A stretch of 40,605 nt of DNA, taken from contig DGGY01000039.1 in assembly GCA_002392405.1 (NCBI GenBank), positions 1-40,605 on the forward strand. The letters run 5' to 3'. The position numbers were made by a program, and so were the translations under genes. Positions within the stretch are counted from its first letter, which is position 1. Each line of letters opens with the position of its first letter. The notes below the pieces were generated by a model. The model was not told the origin of the DNA. It made no database searches and saw nothing but the letters and a program-made list of their open reading frames with translations. Source of the DNA: Treponema sp. UBA3862 (lineage in GTDB: Bacteria; Spirochaetota; Spirochaetia; Treponematales; Treponemataceae). Of the stretch, positions 25,995 to 35,542 are shown in pieces.

Positions 25995-27011
25995 TTAAAA
26001 ATTTTCTTTTATAAGATTTAAGGCTGCCTTAAAGCGGGTGTCCACCGGCATCTCTTCTGGCAGCCAGTTTATTTTTATCCCCTTCTTTTCCATTCCACGG
26101 AACCAGGTTTCCTGTCTTTTTGCAAACTGTCCTATTGCAAGATTTAATAACTCAAAAAGTTTTTCCTTAGATTCTATTTTTCCTTCAAGATATTCACTTA
26201 CAAAACGGTACTCAAGCCCAAGACTTTCAAGTCTTTCCCAGGAAGCACCTTCTTTCCCGTCTGCACCTTTTTCATGAAGATTCTTAACTTCTTCAATCAG
26301 GCCATTATCAAGACGGAGTTTTAACCTGTCAGTAATTCTTTTTCTCACCAGATTTCTCTCAAGAGTTGTTCCAATTACAAGAGGCTTAACTTCTGGGCGC
26401 TCCTGAAGGACTTTTTTTCTTAAGATTTTATATTCAGGTGAATTATTAAAGCGGTTTAAAAGAATTGCCTTAATAATTCTGTCCTTATCTCCGAATTCAC
26501 TTGTATTATGAAGTTTTTCTTTTTCTTTAATTAATATCTGTTTTAATTCTTCATAAGATAGTTCCTGTAATTTTTCTTCTTCGTTTTTATCGGGCGTAAA
26601 GGGAATCATATCGTAATTGTGCAGAATTGAATCAAGATACATTCCTGTTCCGCCAACAATTACCGGGAGGACATTTCTTTCAAGACAGTCAGAAAATGCT
26701 TTATAAAAGTCAGAAACAAAATCATAAAGAGAATATTCGTAAGATAAATCTGTAACATCAATTAAATGATAGGGAACATTATAAAAACCGTCTTTAATTT
26801 TTTCTTTTAAAGAAGGATTTAATTCAAGAGCGTAAGAAGAAGGTATTTTAAAATCTTCAAGGTCTTTGCCGCTTCCAATATCAAGTCCTTTGTAAACCTG
26901 ACGGCTGTCTGCACTTATGACTTCACCGTTAAGGCAGGCAGCAAGACGAACTCCTATTGCAGTTTTTCCGACAGCGGTAGGCCCTAAAACAAAAACACAG
27001 TTATACGACAA
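25995..27011 (-). CDS. miaA: tRNA dimethylallyltransferase MiaA
   Basis: 338 residues with the TTG start at 27011. It adds a dimethylallyl group to A37 of tRNAs that read UNN codons. The P-loop LGPTAVGKTA is near the N-terminus, followed by EVISADSRQVYKGLDIGSGK, PYHLIDV, VIVGGTGMYLDSI and, near the end, a QFAKRQETWFR box. TTG 27011 is preferred because AGGGAAGG sits directly before it, after the rlmI stop; ATG 27053 is an alternative that would overlap rlmI by 29 nt. It is the last gene of the lon-rlmI-miaA unit. An insertion near residue 185-200 is treponeme-like at most. Confidence 0.93.
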   Translation of the reverse strand: MSYNCVFVLGPTAVGKTAIGVRLAACLNGEVISADSRQVYKGLDIGSGKDLEDFKIPSSYALELNPSLKEKIKDGFYNVPYHLIDVTDLSYEYSLYDFVSDFYKAFSDCLERNVLPVIVGGTGMYLDSILHNYDMIPFTPDKNEEEKLQELSYEELKQILIKEKEKLHNTSEFGDKDRIIKAILLNRFNNSPEYKILRKKVLQERPEVKPLVIGTTLERNLVRKRITDRLKLRLDNGLIEEVKNLHEKGADGKEGASWERLESLGLEYRFVSEYLEGKIESKEKLFELLNLAIGQFAKRQETWFRGMEKKGIKINWLPEEMPVDTRFKAALNLIKENF

Positions 27012-27024
27012 TACACCCTTCCCT

Positions 27025-28275
27025 TTAAGCCTGTACAACCCTGCAGACAGCACATTTTAAATATTCAGATTTAGGATATCCTGCAAGAACAGGATGATCA
27101 GGACCTGCACCGTACTTTGCGAGAATCTGAACTTTCTTTTTTGAGTCCTCGGCTGCCTTCATTATCATTCCGTAAAAATGAACAGAATCAAAAAAATAAG
27201 AACAGGAACAGGTGACTAAAATTCCGTTTTCAGTTAAGAGCCTCATTGCCCTCAGATTGATTTCCTTATAACCGCCGTAGGCTTTCTGAATGTTTTTTGC
27301 ATTTTTTGTAAAGGCCGGAGGATCAAGTATGATAAGGTCAAACTTTTCACCTTTTGCCTCATAATCTTTTAATACATCAAAGACATCGGCACAGACAGCG
27401 CTCATTTTTTCGCCTGCCTTATTAAGTGAAATATTTCTGTTAACCATATCAACGGCTTCCTGACTTAAATCTACACTTATAACCTCTTTAGCGCCGCCTT
27501 TAAAACAGTTGAGCCCAAACGCTCCTGTATGTGTAAAGGTGTCAAGAACACGCTTACCTTCGGCAAGTTTTCCGACTTCCTTTCTGTTGAATTTCTGGTC
27601 CAGGAAATATCCTGTTTTCTGTCCGTGCGCAATATCAACTTCAAGGAGAACATCGTTTTCACGGATTGTAATTACATTTTCCCTTTTTTCACCAAGCCAT
27701 CCTGCTTTTTCTTCAAGACCTTCTTTTTCGCGGACAGATGCATCATCACGCTCGTAAATACCATGTGGTCTGATAATCTTTTTTAAAGCATCGAGAATTT
27801 CTTTTCTGAAAACCTCACAGCTTAAAGAAAGAAACTGGACAACAAGATAAATATTTTTCTTTACATCAACATAACGTTCAACAATAAGACCTGGAATAAA
27901 GTCAGCTTCGCCGTACACAAGACGGTAACTGTCCTTCATGGAATAATAGAATTTTCTTAAATCATAGGCATCCTGAATCTTTTTAGCATAGAATGCTGCA
28001 GGATCTGCCATAATTACATCTGCATGCTCTCTTCCGATAAGACGCACAGTAATCCTGGACTTTCTGTTAATTACACCTGTTCCTAAAAATCCGCCTGCGT
28101 TTGCAAAAACTTCAACAATCTGACCGTCTTTCACCCTGCAGTCTGCAAGAGAAGTCTGATTAACTCCGTTCTTTTCTTCAAACTTTACATGTGAAATTTC
28201 ATTATCGAAAACCCAGGGAAAGCCCTGCTGAATTTCTGTTTCTTCATTTTTATTTAAAAACACACGTGGAAACAT
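27025..28275 (-). CDS. rlmI: 23S rRNA (cytosine-5) methyltransferase RlmI-like
   Basis: 416 residues. It has an N-terminal PUA-like domain (PRVFLNKNEETEIQQGFPWVF), the EEHVDVK-like central region and a SAM-binding Rossmann domain (RVLDTFTHTGAFGLNCFKGG; LIILDPPAF). The catalytic Cys lies in VTCSCSYFF. These are the marks of RlmI, which methylates C1962 of 23S rRNA in E. coli. A good AAAGGATG precedes ATG 28275, and it follows lon by 12 nt. Confidence 0.92.
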   Translation of the reverse strand: MFPRVFLNKNEETEIQQGFPWVFDNEISHVKFEEKNGVNQTSLADCRVKDGQIVEVFANAGGFLGTGVINRKSRITVRLIGREHADVIMADPAAFYAKKIQDAYDLRKFYYSMKDSYRLVYGEADFIPGLIVERYVDVKKNIYLVVQFLSLSCEVFRKEILDALKKIIRPHGIYERDDASVREKEGLEEKAGWLGEKRENVITIRENDVLLEVDIAHGQKTGYFLDQKFNRKEVGKLAEGKRVLDTFTHTGAFGLNCFKGGAKEVISVDLSQEAVDMVNRNISLNKAGEKMSAVCADVFDVLKDYEAKGEKFDLIILDPPAFTKNAKNIQKAYGGYKEINLRAMRLLTENGILVTCSCSYFFDSVHFYGMIMKAAEDSKKKVQILAKYGAGPDHPVLAGYPKSEYLKCAVCRVVQA

Positions 28276-28287
28276 TTTAACATCCTT

Positions 28288-30975
28288 TTAGAATCCGTAA
28301 TCTGCACTTTTTTTACCGTTTTTTAACGGCTTAAAAACCTGCGTCATAACTTCCATTGCATGACGCACAGGAATAAATTTAATTCCACTCTGAACGATAT
28401 CAGGAATTTCTTCAAGGTCGCGTTCATTTGCTTTTGGAATAAAAATTGTTTTTATGCCGTTTCTTTTGGCTGCAACAGTCTTTTCACGAAGTCCGCCTAT
28501 AGGCATTACAGCACCGGTAAGGTCAAGTTCACCGGTCATCGCAGTATTTTCTTTTATAATTCTGCCTGTAAAAAGTGAAAGGAAAGCGGTTGCCATGGTA
28601 ATACCTGCACTTGGTCCGTCTTTTGGAGTTGCTCCTTCGGGAATATGCAGGTGAACAGCATTTTTATCAAACCATTCACTTTCTTTAATCTGATTTTGAA
28701 TCGCATAGGATTTAGCCCAGTTAAAGGCAATCTGAGAAGACTCTTTCATTACATCGCCCATCTGCCCTGTAAGAATAAGGCCGCCCTTACTGTCAGGATA
28801 AGTAATTGCCTCAATAAGAAGTGTATCGCCTCCCATGCTTGTCCATGCAAGACCAATACAGGTTCCAGGAACTTCTGCCTTTTTTATTATGCTTTCATCA
28901 AAGACCGGTTTTCCAAGATATTTATCAAGATCCCCGGCATCAATTTCATATACGCGGTCTTTAATTTGAAGTGAATCCCCGTTTTCAATTTTGGACACTT
29001 TACTGAGCTTTTTTATATCTGCAGGTATTTTTGTAAGTTCTTCAGTTACTAACTTACGGTGAATTTTATCGATGCATTTTTCATAATTACGCACGCCTGC
29101 TTCTCGTGCATATTCTTCTGCAATTCTGCTCAGTGCTGCTTTGGTATATTTTACCTGATTTTTTTCAAGTCCGTTCTTTTTAAGGTTTTTAGGAATCAGG
29201 TATTTACGTGCAATCTCAAGTTTTTCCTGATCTATATAACCTGAAAGCTGGATTATTTCCGCACGGTCAAGCAGAGGCTCAGGAATTGTATCAAGAGAAT
29301 TTGCAGTAAGAATAAAAAATACATTGCTTACATCAAACGGAAGATCAAGATAATTATCACGGAATGAAACATTTTGTTCAGGATCTAAAACTTCCAGAAG
29401 TGCACTTGCAGGATCTCCCTGTGCGCTGGATCCCATTTTATCAACTTCATCAAGCATGAAGACAGGAGACTTATTCTTAGTGATTTTTAAGCCCTGAAGG
29501 ATTTTTCCAGGCATTGCACCGATATAAGTTCTTCTGTGTCCTTTAATTTCAGCCTCATCACGCATACCGCCGACACTGAAGCGGTAAAAAGGTTTGTTCA
29601 TTGCATCTGCAATGGAGTGTCCTATGGATGTTTTTCCCACACCAGGAGGGCCTGCAAGAATTAAAATTGAACCTTTATTATCTTTTCTTAATTTTCTAAC
29701 GGCAAGATATTCAATAATGCGTTTTTTTACATCATCAAGACCGTAATGATCTCTTTCAAGAACTTTATATGCCTTTGCAAGATCTAATTCTTCAGTTGAG
29801 GTATCATTCCATGGAAGGGCACATAAAAGTTCAAGATAATTTCTGCTTACAAAATATTCTGAAGACTGAGGATCCATCAGCTTAAACTTTTCAAGCTCAT
29901 TCTCTGCTGTTTCCTTTACTTCGCCCTCAAACTTAAATGATTCGATTTTCTCTTTAAACTTAGTGTATTCATTACCTTCGCCGTCAAGCCCTACACCAAG
30001 TTCATCCTGAATTGCTTTCATCTCTTCGCGTAAAAAGTATTCACGCTGATTCTTTTCGATTTTATCGTTAAGCTCATTCTGGATTTTTTTCTGCATACGA
30101 AGAAGTTCCTGTTCTTTTTTAATAAAAACAAGAACCTGCTCAATTCTGGAACGGACATTAAGATTTTCAAGGACTTTCTGCTGTTCGGTCTTATCAACAT
30201 TAAGTATTGAAGCAATAAAATCTGCAATCTTTCCCGGATGATCGATATTAACCATGTTAAGGCGCATTTCTTCAGAAAAGAGAGGATTATTATCGCTGAT
30301 TTCCTTCATTTCACTGATTAAAGCCCTCGTAAGTGCTTTTGTTTCAAAAGTATCATCTTCTTCATCTTCAAGATACTGAACTGCCGCTACTACAGGATTT
30401 TTTGCAGAAAGAGCCTTTCTGACCTTGAAACGCTTTACAGTAGAAACAAAAATATTTATTCCGCCGTCAGGAAGATTGATTTTTTTAATAATTCTGACTG
30501 CAGTTCCAATATCATAAAGGTCATTTACCGTAGGATTTTCAGTTTCATTTTTTGTAAGTACAAGACCTACAAAACCGCCGTTAGACCAGGCTTCTTCAAC
30601 AGTTTTTACGTCGTCAGAATTAGAAAGAATAATCGGAGTGAAAATTCCAGGAAAAATCGGATGTCCATTTAAGCCGATAAGCGGAAGTTTTACAGGCAGC
30701 GTCTGGTCAACAGTAATTATTGACCCGAAAGGAGTATTTTTTTCTTCTTTTTTATTTTCTTTTGCTTTTTTTGAAGAACCAGATTTTTCTTTTTTTCCTT
30801 TCTTCCCGTCGTCTTTGGTTACAACAACTTCAACATCAACAGGAACGTCTTTTCCTTCAATGTGTTTTGAAATTAAATCATCAATTGCATTTTTAATCTG
30901 CTCTGTTACAGACTGCTCATCCTGATTTTCATCTATAATAATCTCATCATCGATATTTTTATCATTTTTAGCCAT
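28288..30975 (-). CDS. lon: ATP-dependent protease Lon (LonA type)
   Basis: 895 residues. Lon is a cytoplasmic AAA+ serine protease that degrades damaged and regulatory proteins. An N-terminal extension of about 90 acidic and Lys-rich residues (GKKGKKEKSGSSKKAKENKK) precedes the substrate-binding domain. The AAA+ module has Walker A GPPGVGKTS and FMLDEVDKMG, and the protease domain has the catalytic Ser in DGPSAG (Ser about 789) and Lys in GLREKTVAAK (Lys about 832). The ATG has no Shine-Dalgarno but a well-formed promoter ends 6 nt before it. It heads the unit lon-rlmI-miaA. Confidence 0.98.
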   Translation of the reverse strand: MAKNDKNIDDEIIIDENQDEQSVTEQIKNAIDDLISKHIEGKDVPVDVEVVVTKDDGKKGKKEKSGSSKKAKENKKEEKNTPFGSIITVDQTLPVKLPLIGLNGHPIFPGIFTPIILSNSDDVKTVEEAWSNGGFVGLVLTKNETENPTVNDLYDIGTAVRIIKKINLPDGGINIFVSTVKRFKVRKALSAKNPVVAAVQYLEDEEDDTFETKALTRALISEMKEISDNNPLFSEEMRLNMVNIDHPGKIADFIASILNVDKTEQQKVLENLNVRSRIEQVLVFIKKEQELLRMQKKIQNELNDKIEKNQREYFLREEMKAIQDELGVGLDGEGNEYTKFKEKIESFKFEGEVKETAENELEKFKLMDPQSSEYFVSRNYLELLCALPWNDTSTEELDLAKAYKVLERDHYGLDDVKKRIIEYLAVRKLRKDNKGSILILAGPPGVGKTSIGHSIADAMNKPFYRFSVGGMRDEAEIKGHRRTYIGAMPGKILQGLKITKNKSPVFMLDEVDKMGSSAQGDPASALLEVLDPEQNVSFRDNYLDLPFDVSNVFFILTANSLDTIPEPLLDRAEIIQLSGYIDQEKLEIARKYLIPKNLKKNGLEKNQVKYTKAALSRIAEEYAREAGVRNYEKCIDKIHRKLVTEELTKIPADIKKLSKVSKIENGDSLQIKDRVYEIDAGDLDKYLGKPVFDESIIKKAEVPGTCIGLAWTSMGGDTLLIEAITYPDSKGGLILTGQMGDVMKESSQIAFNWAKSYAIQNQIKESEWFDKNAVHLHIPEGATPKDGPSAGITMATAFLSLFTGRIIKENTAMTGELDLTGAVMPIGGLREKTVAAKRNGIKTIFIPKANERDLEEIPDIVQSGIKFIPVRHAMEVMTQVFKPLKNGKKSADYGF

Positions 30976-30981
30976 ACTTAT

Positions 30982-31010
30982 AATTTAATGATAAAAACAC
31001 TCGCCGGCAA
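30982..31010 (-). promoter_or_regulatory. Leaderless promoter of lon
   Basis: On the minus strand, -35 TTGCCG (31010-31005), an exact 17-nt spacer, -10 TAAATT (30987-30982), then 6 nt to ATG 30975. No CIRCE or other heat-shock element is seen. Confidence 0.65.
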
Positions 31011-31015
31011 GTAAT

Positions 31016-32758
31016 TTATTTTTTAGATTTTACAGCAGGCGTCTTAGTTTTTGAAGCATTTTTCTCAGCAGAAACCTGGGAATCAGAAGTGTCTTTTTTT
31101 TCATCCATTCCGACATTCAAAAACAATTCATCCTGATACCAGTCTAAAATAAGGGAATAAAGAGAGTCTTCATAACCTTCACACTTTGCAAGGAATTTTA
31201 ATACAGAACCCGTTTTTATTTCACTTACATCAACCTCATCCAGCAGAACCCATTTTCCCCTGTAAGAAAGATAGAATTTAGTCTTACCTGAAAGTGATTT
31301 ACCGCTTTCCCTGTCATAACTTAAAGCATGCACTGTTACGGGACGCTTAACATTTTTAAGGTTATTAACTTTAAAAGTTACGCTCTTATCTTCAACTTTT
31401 AATGACTGCCACATTACATAAGGACCGACAGCGATTTTTACACGGTATTTTCCAGGCCTTAAGTATACAGGACTTGTGACGAATTTTTTATTTTTAGAAG
31501 AAGCATTAACTTCAACTTTTTTCCCGTCAACAACTTTATATTCTTTTTCCTCATAGAAAATACGGCGGCTGTTTTTTACTTCAGGAATATTCTTTCCGTC
31601 ATCAACAAAAAAGAAAGAACGTACAGGAAGGTCAGAATCAACTGAGGAGGTTGACGGCAGCTGAAGATTAAGGACAACACTCTTATACCAGTGACTTAAT
31701 ACAGTTTTATGAACATATCCCTTGTTCCATACCCACCAGCAGACACAGGCCAGGGCAGCAGCGCCCAGAACTGAAAGCAGGATTTTTTTGCTTTTTTCAC
31801 TTTTTCTTTCAAACGGCGGTACCGTAAACTGTCTTTTTGTCAAAACTGTCTGAGCCAGACATACACGGATTCTGTGTGTATCATAATGAGAAAGATACTT
31901 TTTAACGATTTTAATTACCGGATCAATTGACTGATAACGGCGCGCAGGATTTGCCTTAAGCATTTTCCTTATCATTCGGCAGATAACAGGAGGAATTGAT
32001 TTATCGATTTTCCTTGGATTTACATACTTGCCTTTTTTAATTTTTTCAAGCGTAGCTTCATTGAGTGCCGATGGAAAAGGTTTGGTGCCAGTCAGCATTT
32101 CATAAAGCATTACGCCCATTGAATAAATATCTGCCCTTTTATCAACACTGCGGCTGTCAGTTATCTGCTCTGGAGACATATAGGCAGGGGTTCCTAATGT
32201 TACTCCATGCTGGGTAAGGCCTGAATCCATCATAACAGTAGCTTTTGAATCATCACTGGTATCAGGAACACTTTCTTCTTCACTTTCAGAGGAAGCAATT
32301 CCAAAATCTGCAAGTTTAATCTCGGCACGTTTTGAAATTAAAATGTTACCGGGCTTAATATCTCTGTGAACGATTCCCCTGGCATGAGCAAATTTAAGGG
32401 CCATGCAGGAATCCTGAAAAATAAGAAGTGCAAGCTCAGTTCCAAGGGCAACCTGTTTATCAAGAACCTGAGAAAGAGAAAGGCCTTCAACAAATTCCTC
32501 AACAATGTAGTGACTCGAACCTTCAACAAAGTAATCAAAAAGATGAACGATATAAGGGCTCTGCATATCAAGAAGAATCTGCGCTTCCCTCTTAAAACGC
32601 TCTTTTACGATTTTATTGTTGCGGATTGTAAGTTTTTTAAGAATAACCTGTCTTTTTAATGAAGGATGAATGGCCTTATAGACAGCACCCATTCCGCCTT
32701 TTGCGATGAGACCTAAGATTTTATATTTACCGATTACTTCAGGAATTTTCTCAGCCAA
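31016..32758 (-). CDS. Membrane-anchored Hanks-type Ser/Thr protein kinase
   Basis: 580 residues. The kinase domain (about 10-290) has the glycine loop IAKGGMGAVY, the VILKK lysine (Lys41), the helix-C Glu (about 58), HRDIKPGN (Asp133), DFG (Asp151) and a long activation loop, then GTPAYMSPEQ. One transmembrane helix follows (about 325-345), then an outer domain of about 220 residues with b-rich PEGA-like sections but no PASTA repeats. The TTG start has GGAGG 6 nt upstream. It is the last gene of the operon after an FHA protein and a phosphatase, so it probably forms a sensor that signals through phospho-Thr binding. Confidence 0.94.
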   Translation of the reverse strand: MAEKIPEVIGKYKILGLIAKGGMGAVYKAIHPSLKRQVILKKLTIRNNKIVKERFKREAQILLDMQSPYIVHLFDYFVEGSSHYIVEEFVEGLSLSQVLDKQVALGTELALLIFQDSCMALKFAHARGIVHRDIKPGNILISKRAEIKLADFGIASSESEEESVPDTSDDSKATVMMDSGLTQHGVTLGTPAYMSPEQITDSRSVDKRADIYSMGVMLYEMLTGTKPFPSALNEATLEKIKKGKYVNPRKIDKSIPPVICRMIRKMLKANPARRYQSIDPVIKIVKKYLSHYDTHRIRVCLAQTVLTKRQFTVPPFERKSEKSKKILLSVLGAAALACVCWWVWNKGYVHKTVLSHWYKSVVLNLQLPSTSSVDSDLPVRSFFFVDDGKNIPEVKNSRRIFYEEKEYKVVDGKKVEVNASSKNKKFVTSPVYLRPGKYRVKIAVGPYVMWQSLKVEDKSVTFKVNNLKNVKRPVTVHALSYDRESGKSLSGKTKFYLSYRGKWVLLDEVDVSEIKTGSVLKFLAKCEGYEDSLYSLILDWYQDELFLNVGMDEKKDTSDSQVSAEKNASKTKTPAVKSKK

Positions 32759-32773
32759 AATAAACCTCCGCTT

Positions 32774-33799
32774 TTAGCCCTGCATTGACTTAACGCTGTA
32801 AATATCAGTTTCAGGATTGAATTTTCTTCCAGGCTTTACTACAGCAATGTTTTCTTCTTCAGGATTATGAATCTGAATATATTTGCCGCGCTGTCTTTTA
32901 AAAAACTTCCCTTCAACAGGACGATGACCGCCAATCCAGACCACCTGACGGCAGTTTTTCTTTATTAAATTCATTATGGATTTGGAAACAGAACCTGAAA
33001 GTGCACTGCCGTTTCCTGTCCAGGTAAGAGCAAGAACAACATCTGAATGTCTTCTGTAATTAATAATTTTTCTTTTAGTAAGGGGAACAGAAGGCTCTGC
33101 ATGGCTTACTGCAAGATTTGGAAATATAGCGCACAAAGGAAGCGAATGTTCAAAGCAGCTCAAAAGATAAATCACTGCATCATCATAAAACTCTGCCATA
33201 AAGCGGTAGACCATCTCCCCTTCTGCAGCCATTTTATAAAAAGGATGATTACCCCTTCCTTCTTCATTTAAAATATTTTCATGATTTCCTTTAAGACAGT
33301 GAAAGCTTTCAGGACAGGCAAGTTTTAATTTCATTACCATTAAAAGCAGATTCAGATTCTCAACCATTTCTTCTGTCATGGCCTTACTTAAAATATTTCC
33401 CTCTCTGAACTCTAAAAATGCTTTTTTCCAGCGCTGATAGCCCCTTATTTCAGAATGAAAAATATCGCCTACACAAACAAGGTAAATAAGATTTTTCCGG
33501 CAGGCATCAAGGATACTAAGGGTTTGATCACCAATTTTTACAGAATAATCTAAAATATGCATTAAAAAATAACGCCGCGCATGAAGGTCAGGAATGACTA
33601 TAACAGGCTTATCATTTTCCATGCCGCAAAAATCGAGCAGACCGCCTGAAAGTTTTTCTTTTGAACTTTCGCGGGGTCTGTAGGACGGATTCTCATTCTC
33701 AAGAAGAGAAACAGTACTCCCGATTATAGAAACAAGTTCTTCGTAAGAAGGAAGAGAAGCACAATTGCGTAAAGAAAAAAGTTCAGTTCTGAGGCTCAA
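32774..33799 (-). CDS. PPP-like calcineurin-type phosphoesterase, likely Ser/Thr protein phosphatase
   Basis: 341 residues. The metal-binding order of the PPP fold is present in altered form: PDLHAR (Asp71, His73, in place of GDIHG), CVGDIFH (Asp112, lacking the following DRG), KGNHEN (Asn172, His173), SHAEP (His233) and GGHRPVEG (His292). Two dinuclear metal ions would hydrolyse phosphate esters, here plausibly reversing the neighbouring kinase. The start is TTG 33799, with AGGCGA upstream overlapping the FHA stop. Other phosphoesterase substrates cannot be excluded. PP2C, the commoner bacterial partner, is absent from this operon. Confidence 0.8.
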   Translation of the reverse strand: MSLRTELFSLRNCASLPSYEELVSIIGSTVSLLENENPSYRPRESSKEKLSGGLLDFCGMENDKPVIVIPDLHARRYFLMHILDYSVKIGDQTLSILDACRKNLIYLVCVGDIFHSEIRGYQRWKKAFLEFREGNILSKAMTEEMVENLNLLLMVMKLKLACPESFHCLKGNHENILNEEGRGNHPFYKMAAEGEMVYRFMAEFYDDAVIYLLSCFEHSLPLCAIFPNLAVSHAEPSVPLTKRKIINYRRHSDVVLALTWTGNGSALSGSVSKSIMNLIKKNCRQVVWIGGHRPVEGKFFKRQRGKYIQIHNPEEENIAVVKPGRKFNPETDIYSVKSMQG

Positions 33800-33811
33800 A
33801 ATTCAGTTCGC

Positions 33812-34156
33812 CTATGAAAGAACAAGATTTACAGAACCAATGGTAATTTTATCTCCGGGATTAAGTTTTACATATTTATCATTCGGGATTCTTCTGCCAT
33901 TAATAAAAGTTCCGTTCGTAGAGTTTTCATCTTTAATAAAAAAAACATCCTTAATTCTCTGAATTGTTGCATGAACACGGCTTGCAAGTTTATTATCAAC
34001 CACAATGCTGCAGTCACTTGAACGGCCTATAGTCATTTTAGCAACAAGATTGATTTTCTTTTTATTAAACATGAGGTAAGAAACCTGTGCACTGTCAGCA
34101 ATTTTTTCCAGATGCTGTCCAACTGGTGAACTAGTTACTATTGTTGTATCCTGCAT
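33812..34156 (-). CDS. FHA-domain protein (phosphothreonine reader)
   Basis: 114 residues. The FHA domain shows the key residues KMTIGRSSDCSIVVDNKLASRVHATI and, later, NSTNGTFINGRRI, ending LNPGDKITIGSVNLVLS; this fold binds phospho-Thr peptides. The first about 30 residues (MQDTTIVTSSPVGQHLEKI) contain Thr-Thr that could itself be a kinase target, as in other FHA proteins. ATG 34156 is chosen because a full promoter ends 6 nt before it; an upstream extension in frame is a hydrophobic artefact. It heads the FHA-phosphatase-kinase unit. Confidence 0.93.
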   Translation of the reverse strand: MQDTTIVTSSPVGQHLEKIADSAQVSYLMFNKKKINLVAKMTIGRSSDCSIVVDNKLASRVHATIQRIKDVFFIKDENSTNGTFINGRRIPNDKYVKLNPGDKITIGSVNLVLS

Positions 34157-34162
34157 GATTAA

Positions 34163-34191
34163 ATTATACACCCTTAGAAAAAAAATCGCAA
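34163..34191 (-). promoter_or_regulatory. Leaderless promoter of the FHA-phosphatase-kinase unit
   Basis: On the minus strand, -35 TTGCGA (34191-34186), a 17-nt spacer, -10 TATAAT (34168-34163), then 6 nt to ATG 34156. It lies just after the terminator of the preceding gene. Confidence 0.7.
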
Positions 34192-34211
34192 AATCTTCAA
34201 TAAAAATGCGA

Positions 34212-34252
34212 AAAAAAAACAGAAAAAAAACGGCCATCTTTAAAGATGACCG
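34212..34252 (-). terminator. Intrinsic terminator after the secreted acidic protein gene
   Basis: An 11-bp stem with one mismatch (CGGTCATCTTT/AAAGATGGCCG on the minus strand, 34252-34231) is followed by T8 and a second T-run. It separates the protease/lipoprotein unit from the FHA unit. A second small hairpin CCTGAA/TTCAGG lies at 34265-34281. Confidence 0.8.
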
Positions 34253-34290
34253 CTTAATACCTGTCCTGAAAAAAATTCAGGCCGGAACCA

Positions 34291-34917
34291 CTATTTTTTA
34301 GGTTCTTCTTTAGGATTTTCTTTTAAATCTGCACGATAAAGGTCAAAATGCTTTTTAGTAACTTTATCAAGAGCTTCCTGGGCAAGTTCATATTCATCAA
34401 CATGAGAAGTCTTTTTGAATACAAAATCATAGCCTGCAGTTTCAAAATAGAAGGAACCGATATACATAGCCTGAACACCTTCAGGAACATCAATGTTAAA
34501 ATCAAACGGCAGCCAGATATAAGAATTCTGAACACCGAAGAAGGCATATTTTACCATTCCTGAAAACTTGAGGTTTCTTGTCTTTTTATTAACCTTATAG
34601 CGGGCAGCAAAAAATTCTCCGTCCTCAAAAAGAACTTTAGGATTGTCATCAACAAAATCCTCATAGTCATCATCATAATCATCAGGATCTTCCGGAGCAA
34701 AAGGAATGTAATAGACAGGTTTGTCATTAATGTATTTTTCATCTACCCCGCGTGTTTTTGCAATAAAGTTGAGATCAGCATCTGATTTTACAACAATACG
34801 GCCGATAAGGATAACATCATTTTTTCCCGGATTACCTACTTTTTTATCAGCAGAAAAAGCAGGAAGTACAAAAAGAACACAAAGTGCCAGACTTAAAATA
34901 CTAATTCTTGTTTTCAT
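34291..34917 (-). CDS. Secreted acidic protein of unknown function
   Basis: 208 residues. A signal peptide, MKTRISILSLALCVLFVLPAFSA, is cut about residue 23. The mature part has an acidic stretch DDYDDDYEDFVDDN and a b-rich second half (SGMVKYAFFGVQNSYIWLPF). No domain is recognised. GAGGAGA lies before the ATG, which overlaps the end of the upstream lipoprotein gene by 17 nt. The two gene products may share a substrate or partner in the periplasm. Confidence 0.8.
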   Translation of the reverse strand: MKTRISILSLALCVLFVLPAFSADKKVGNPGKNDVILIGRIVVKSDADLNFIAKTRGVDEKYINDKPVYYIPFAPEDPDDYDDDYEDFVDDNPKVLFEDGEFFAARYKVNKKTRNLKFSGMVKYAFFGVQNSYIWLPFDFNIDVPEGVQAMYIGSFYFETAGYDFVFKKTSHVDEYELAQEALDKVTKKHFDLYRADLKENPKEEPKK

Positions 34918-35497
34918 TATTTATCTCCTCGATTCTTGCATTGATTGCACTTTCCCAGGCTGTTCCCTTATAAAGCTTAAGAGCGCCTTTTAATACCATT
35001 TCTTCATATTCAGCAGACTTTTCAATTTTTTCAGCCTTAGAGCCTTCTTCAAATGTATTTGTTGAATAAGCACCAATGTAATAAAGACCAGGCTTTTTAG
35101 GAATTTTAATTACGAGCGGATTAATAGCCCCCTGCATTGAATAATACCAGTTATAAATTGTGGTATAACGTCTGTTTCCAATGTAATAGGAATCTTCTCT
35201 GTAAGCTCTTTCAAGAATATAAGTTGAACCAGGAGCTACAGGTTTTGAAATAAAATTCTGGCTTTCCATAAACTGATAGTCAGGCTCAAAATCAGGATTC
35301 ATCTGAGAGAAACCTTCCATTGCTCCCATAGTATTAAAATTTCCATAGAAAACAACAGAATCTTCTGGTGTTCCTACTGCAGCCTGATACTCTTTTTTAT
35401 GTTTAGTAGAAGTACCTAAAGCTGCTCCCATCGACATACAGCCTGTAAAAAATACAGTGAGTAAAGCTGCAGCCGTTAAAGTTAAAAGTTTTTTCAT
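34901..35497 (-). CDS. Lipoprotein of unknown function
   Basis: 198 residues with a lipobox, LLTVFFTGC (Cys about 20), so anchored in a membrane. The remainder is a mixed b-rich domain (GNFNTMGAMEGFSQMNPDF, RYTTIYNWYYSMQGAINPL). No family is recognised. AAGGAG is a good Shine-Dalgarno. Between it and the protease gene lies a weak hairpin followed by four Ts, which may lower the level of the downstream genes relative to the protease. Confidence 0.82.
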   Translation of the reverse strand: MKKLLTLTAAALLTVFFTGCMSMGAALGTSTKHKKEYQAAVGTPEDSVVFYGNFNTMGAMEGFSQMNPDFEPDYQFMESQNFISKPVAPGSTYILERAYREDSYYIGNRRYTTIYNWYYSMQGAINPLVIKIPKKPGLYYIGAYSTNTFEEGSKAEKIEKSAEYEEMVLKGALKLYKGTAWESAINARIEEINNENKN

Positions 35498-35542
35498 TTG
35501 AACAAACTCCTTAAAAGCACCGCATTTGCAGCGCTGTTTTTT

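Noticed and set aside
30973..31010. CIRCE-type heat-shock operator at lon
   Set aside because: No TTAGCACTC-N9-GAGTGCTAA inverted repeat is present.
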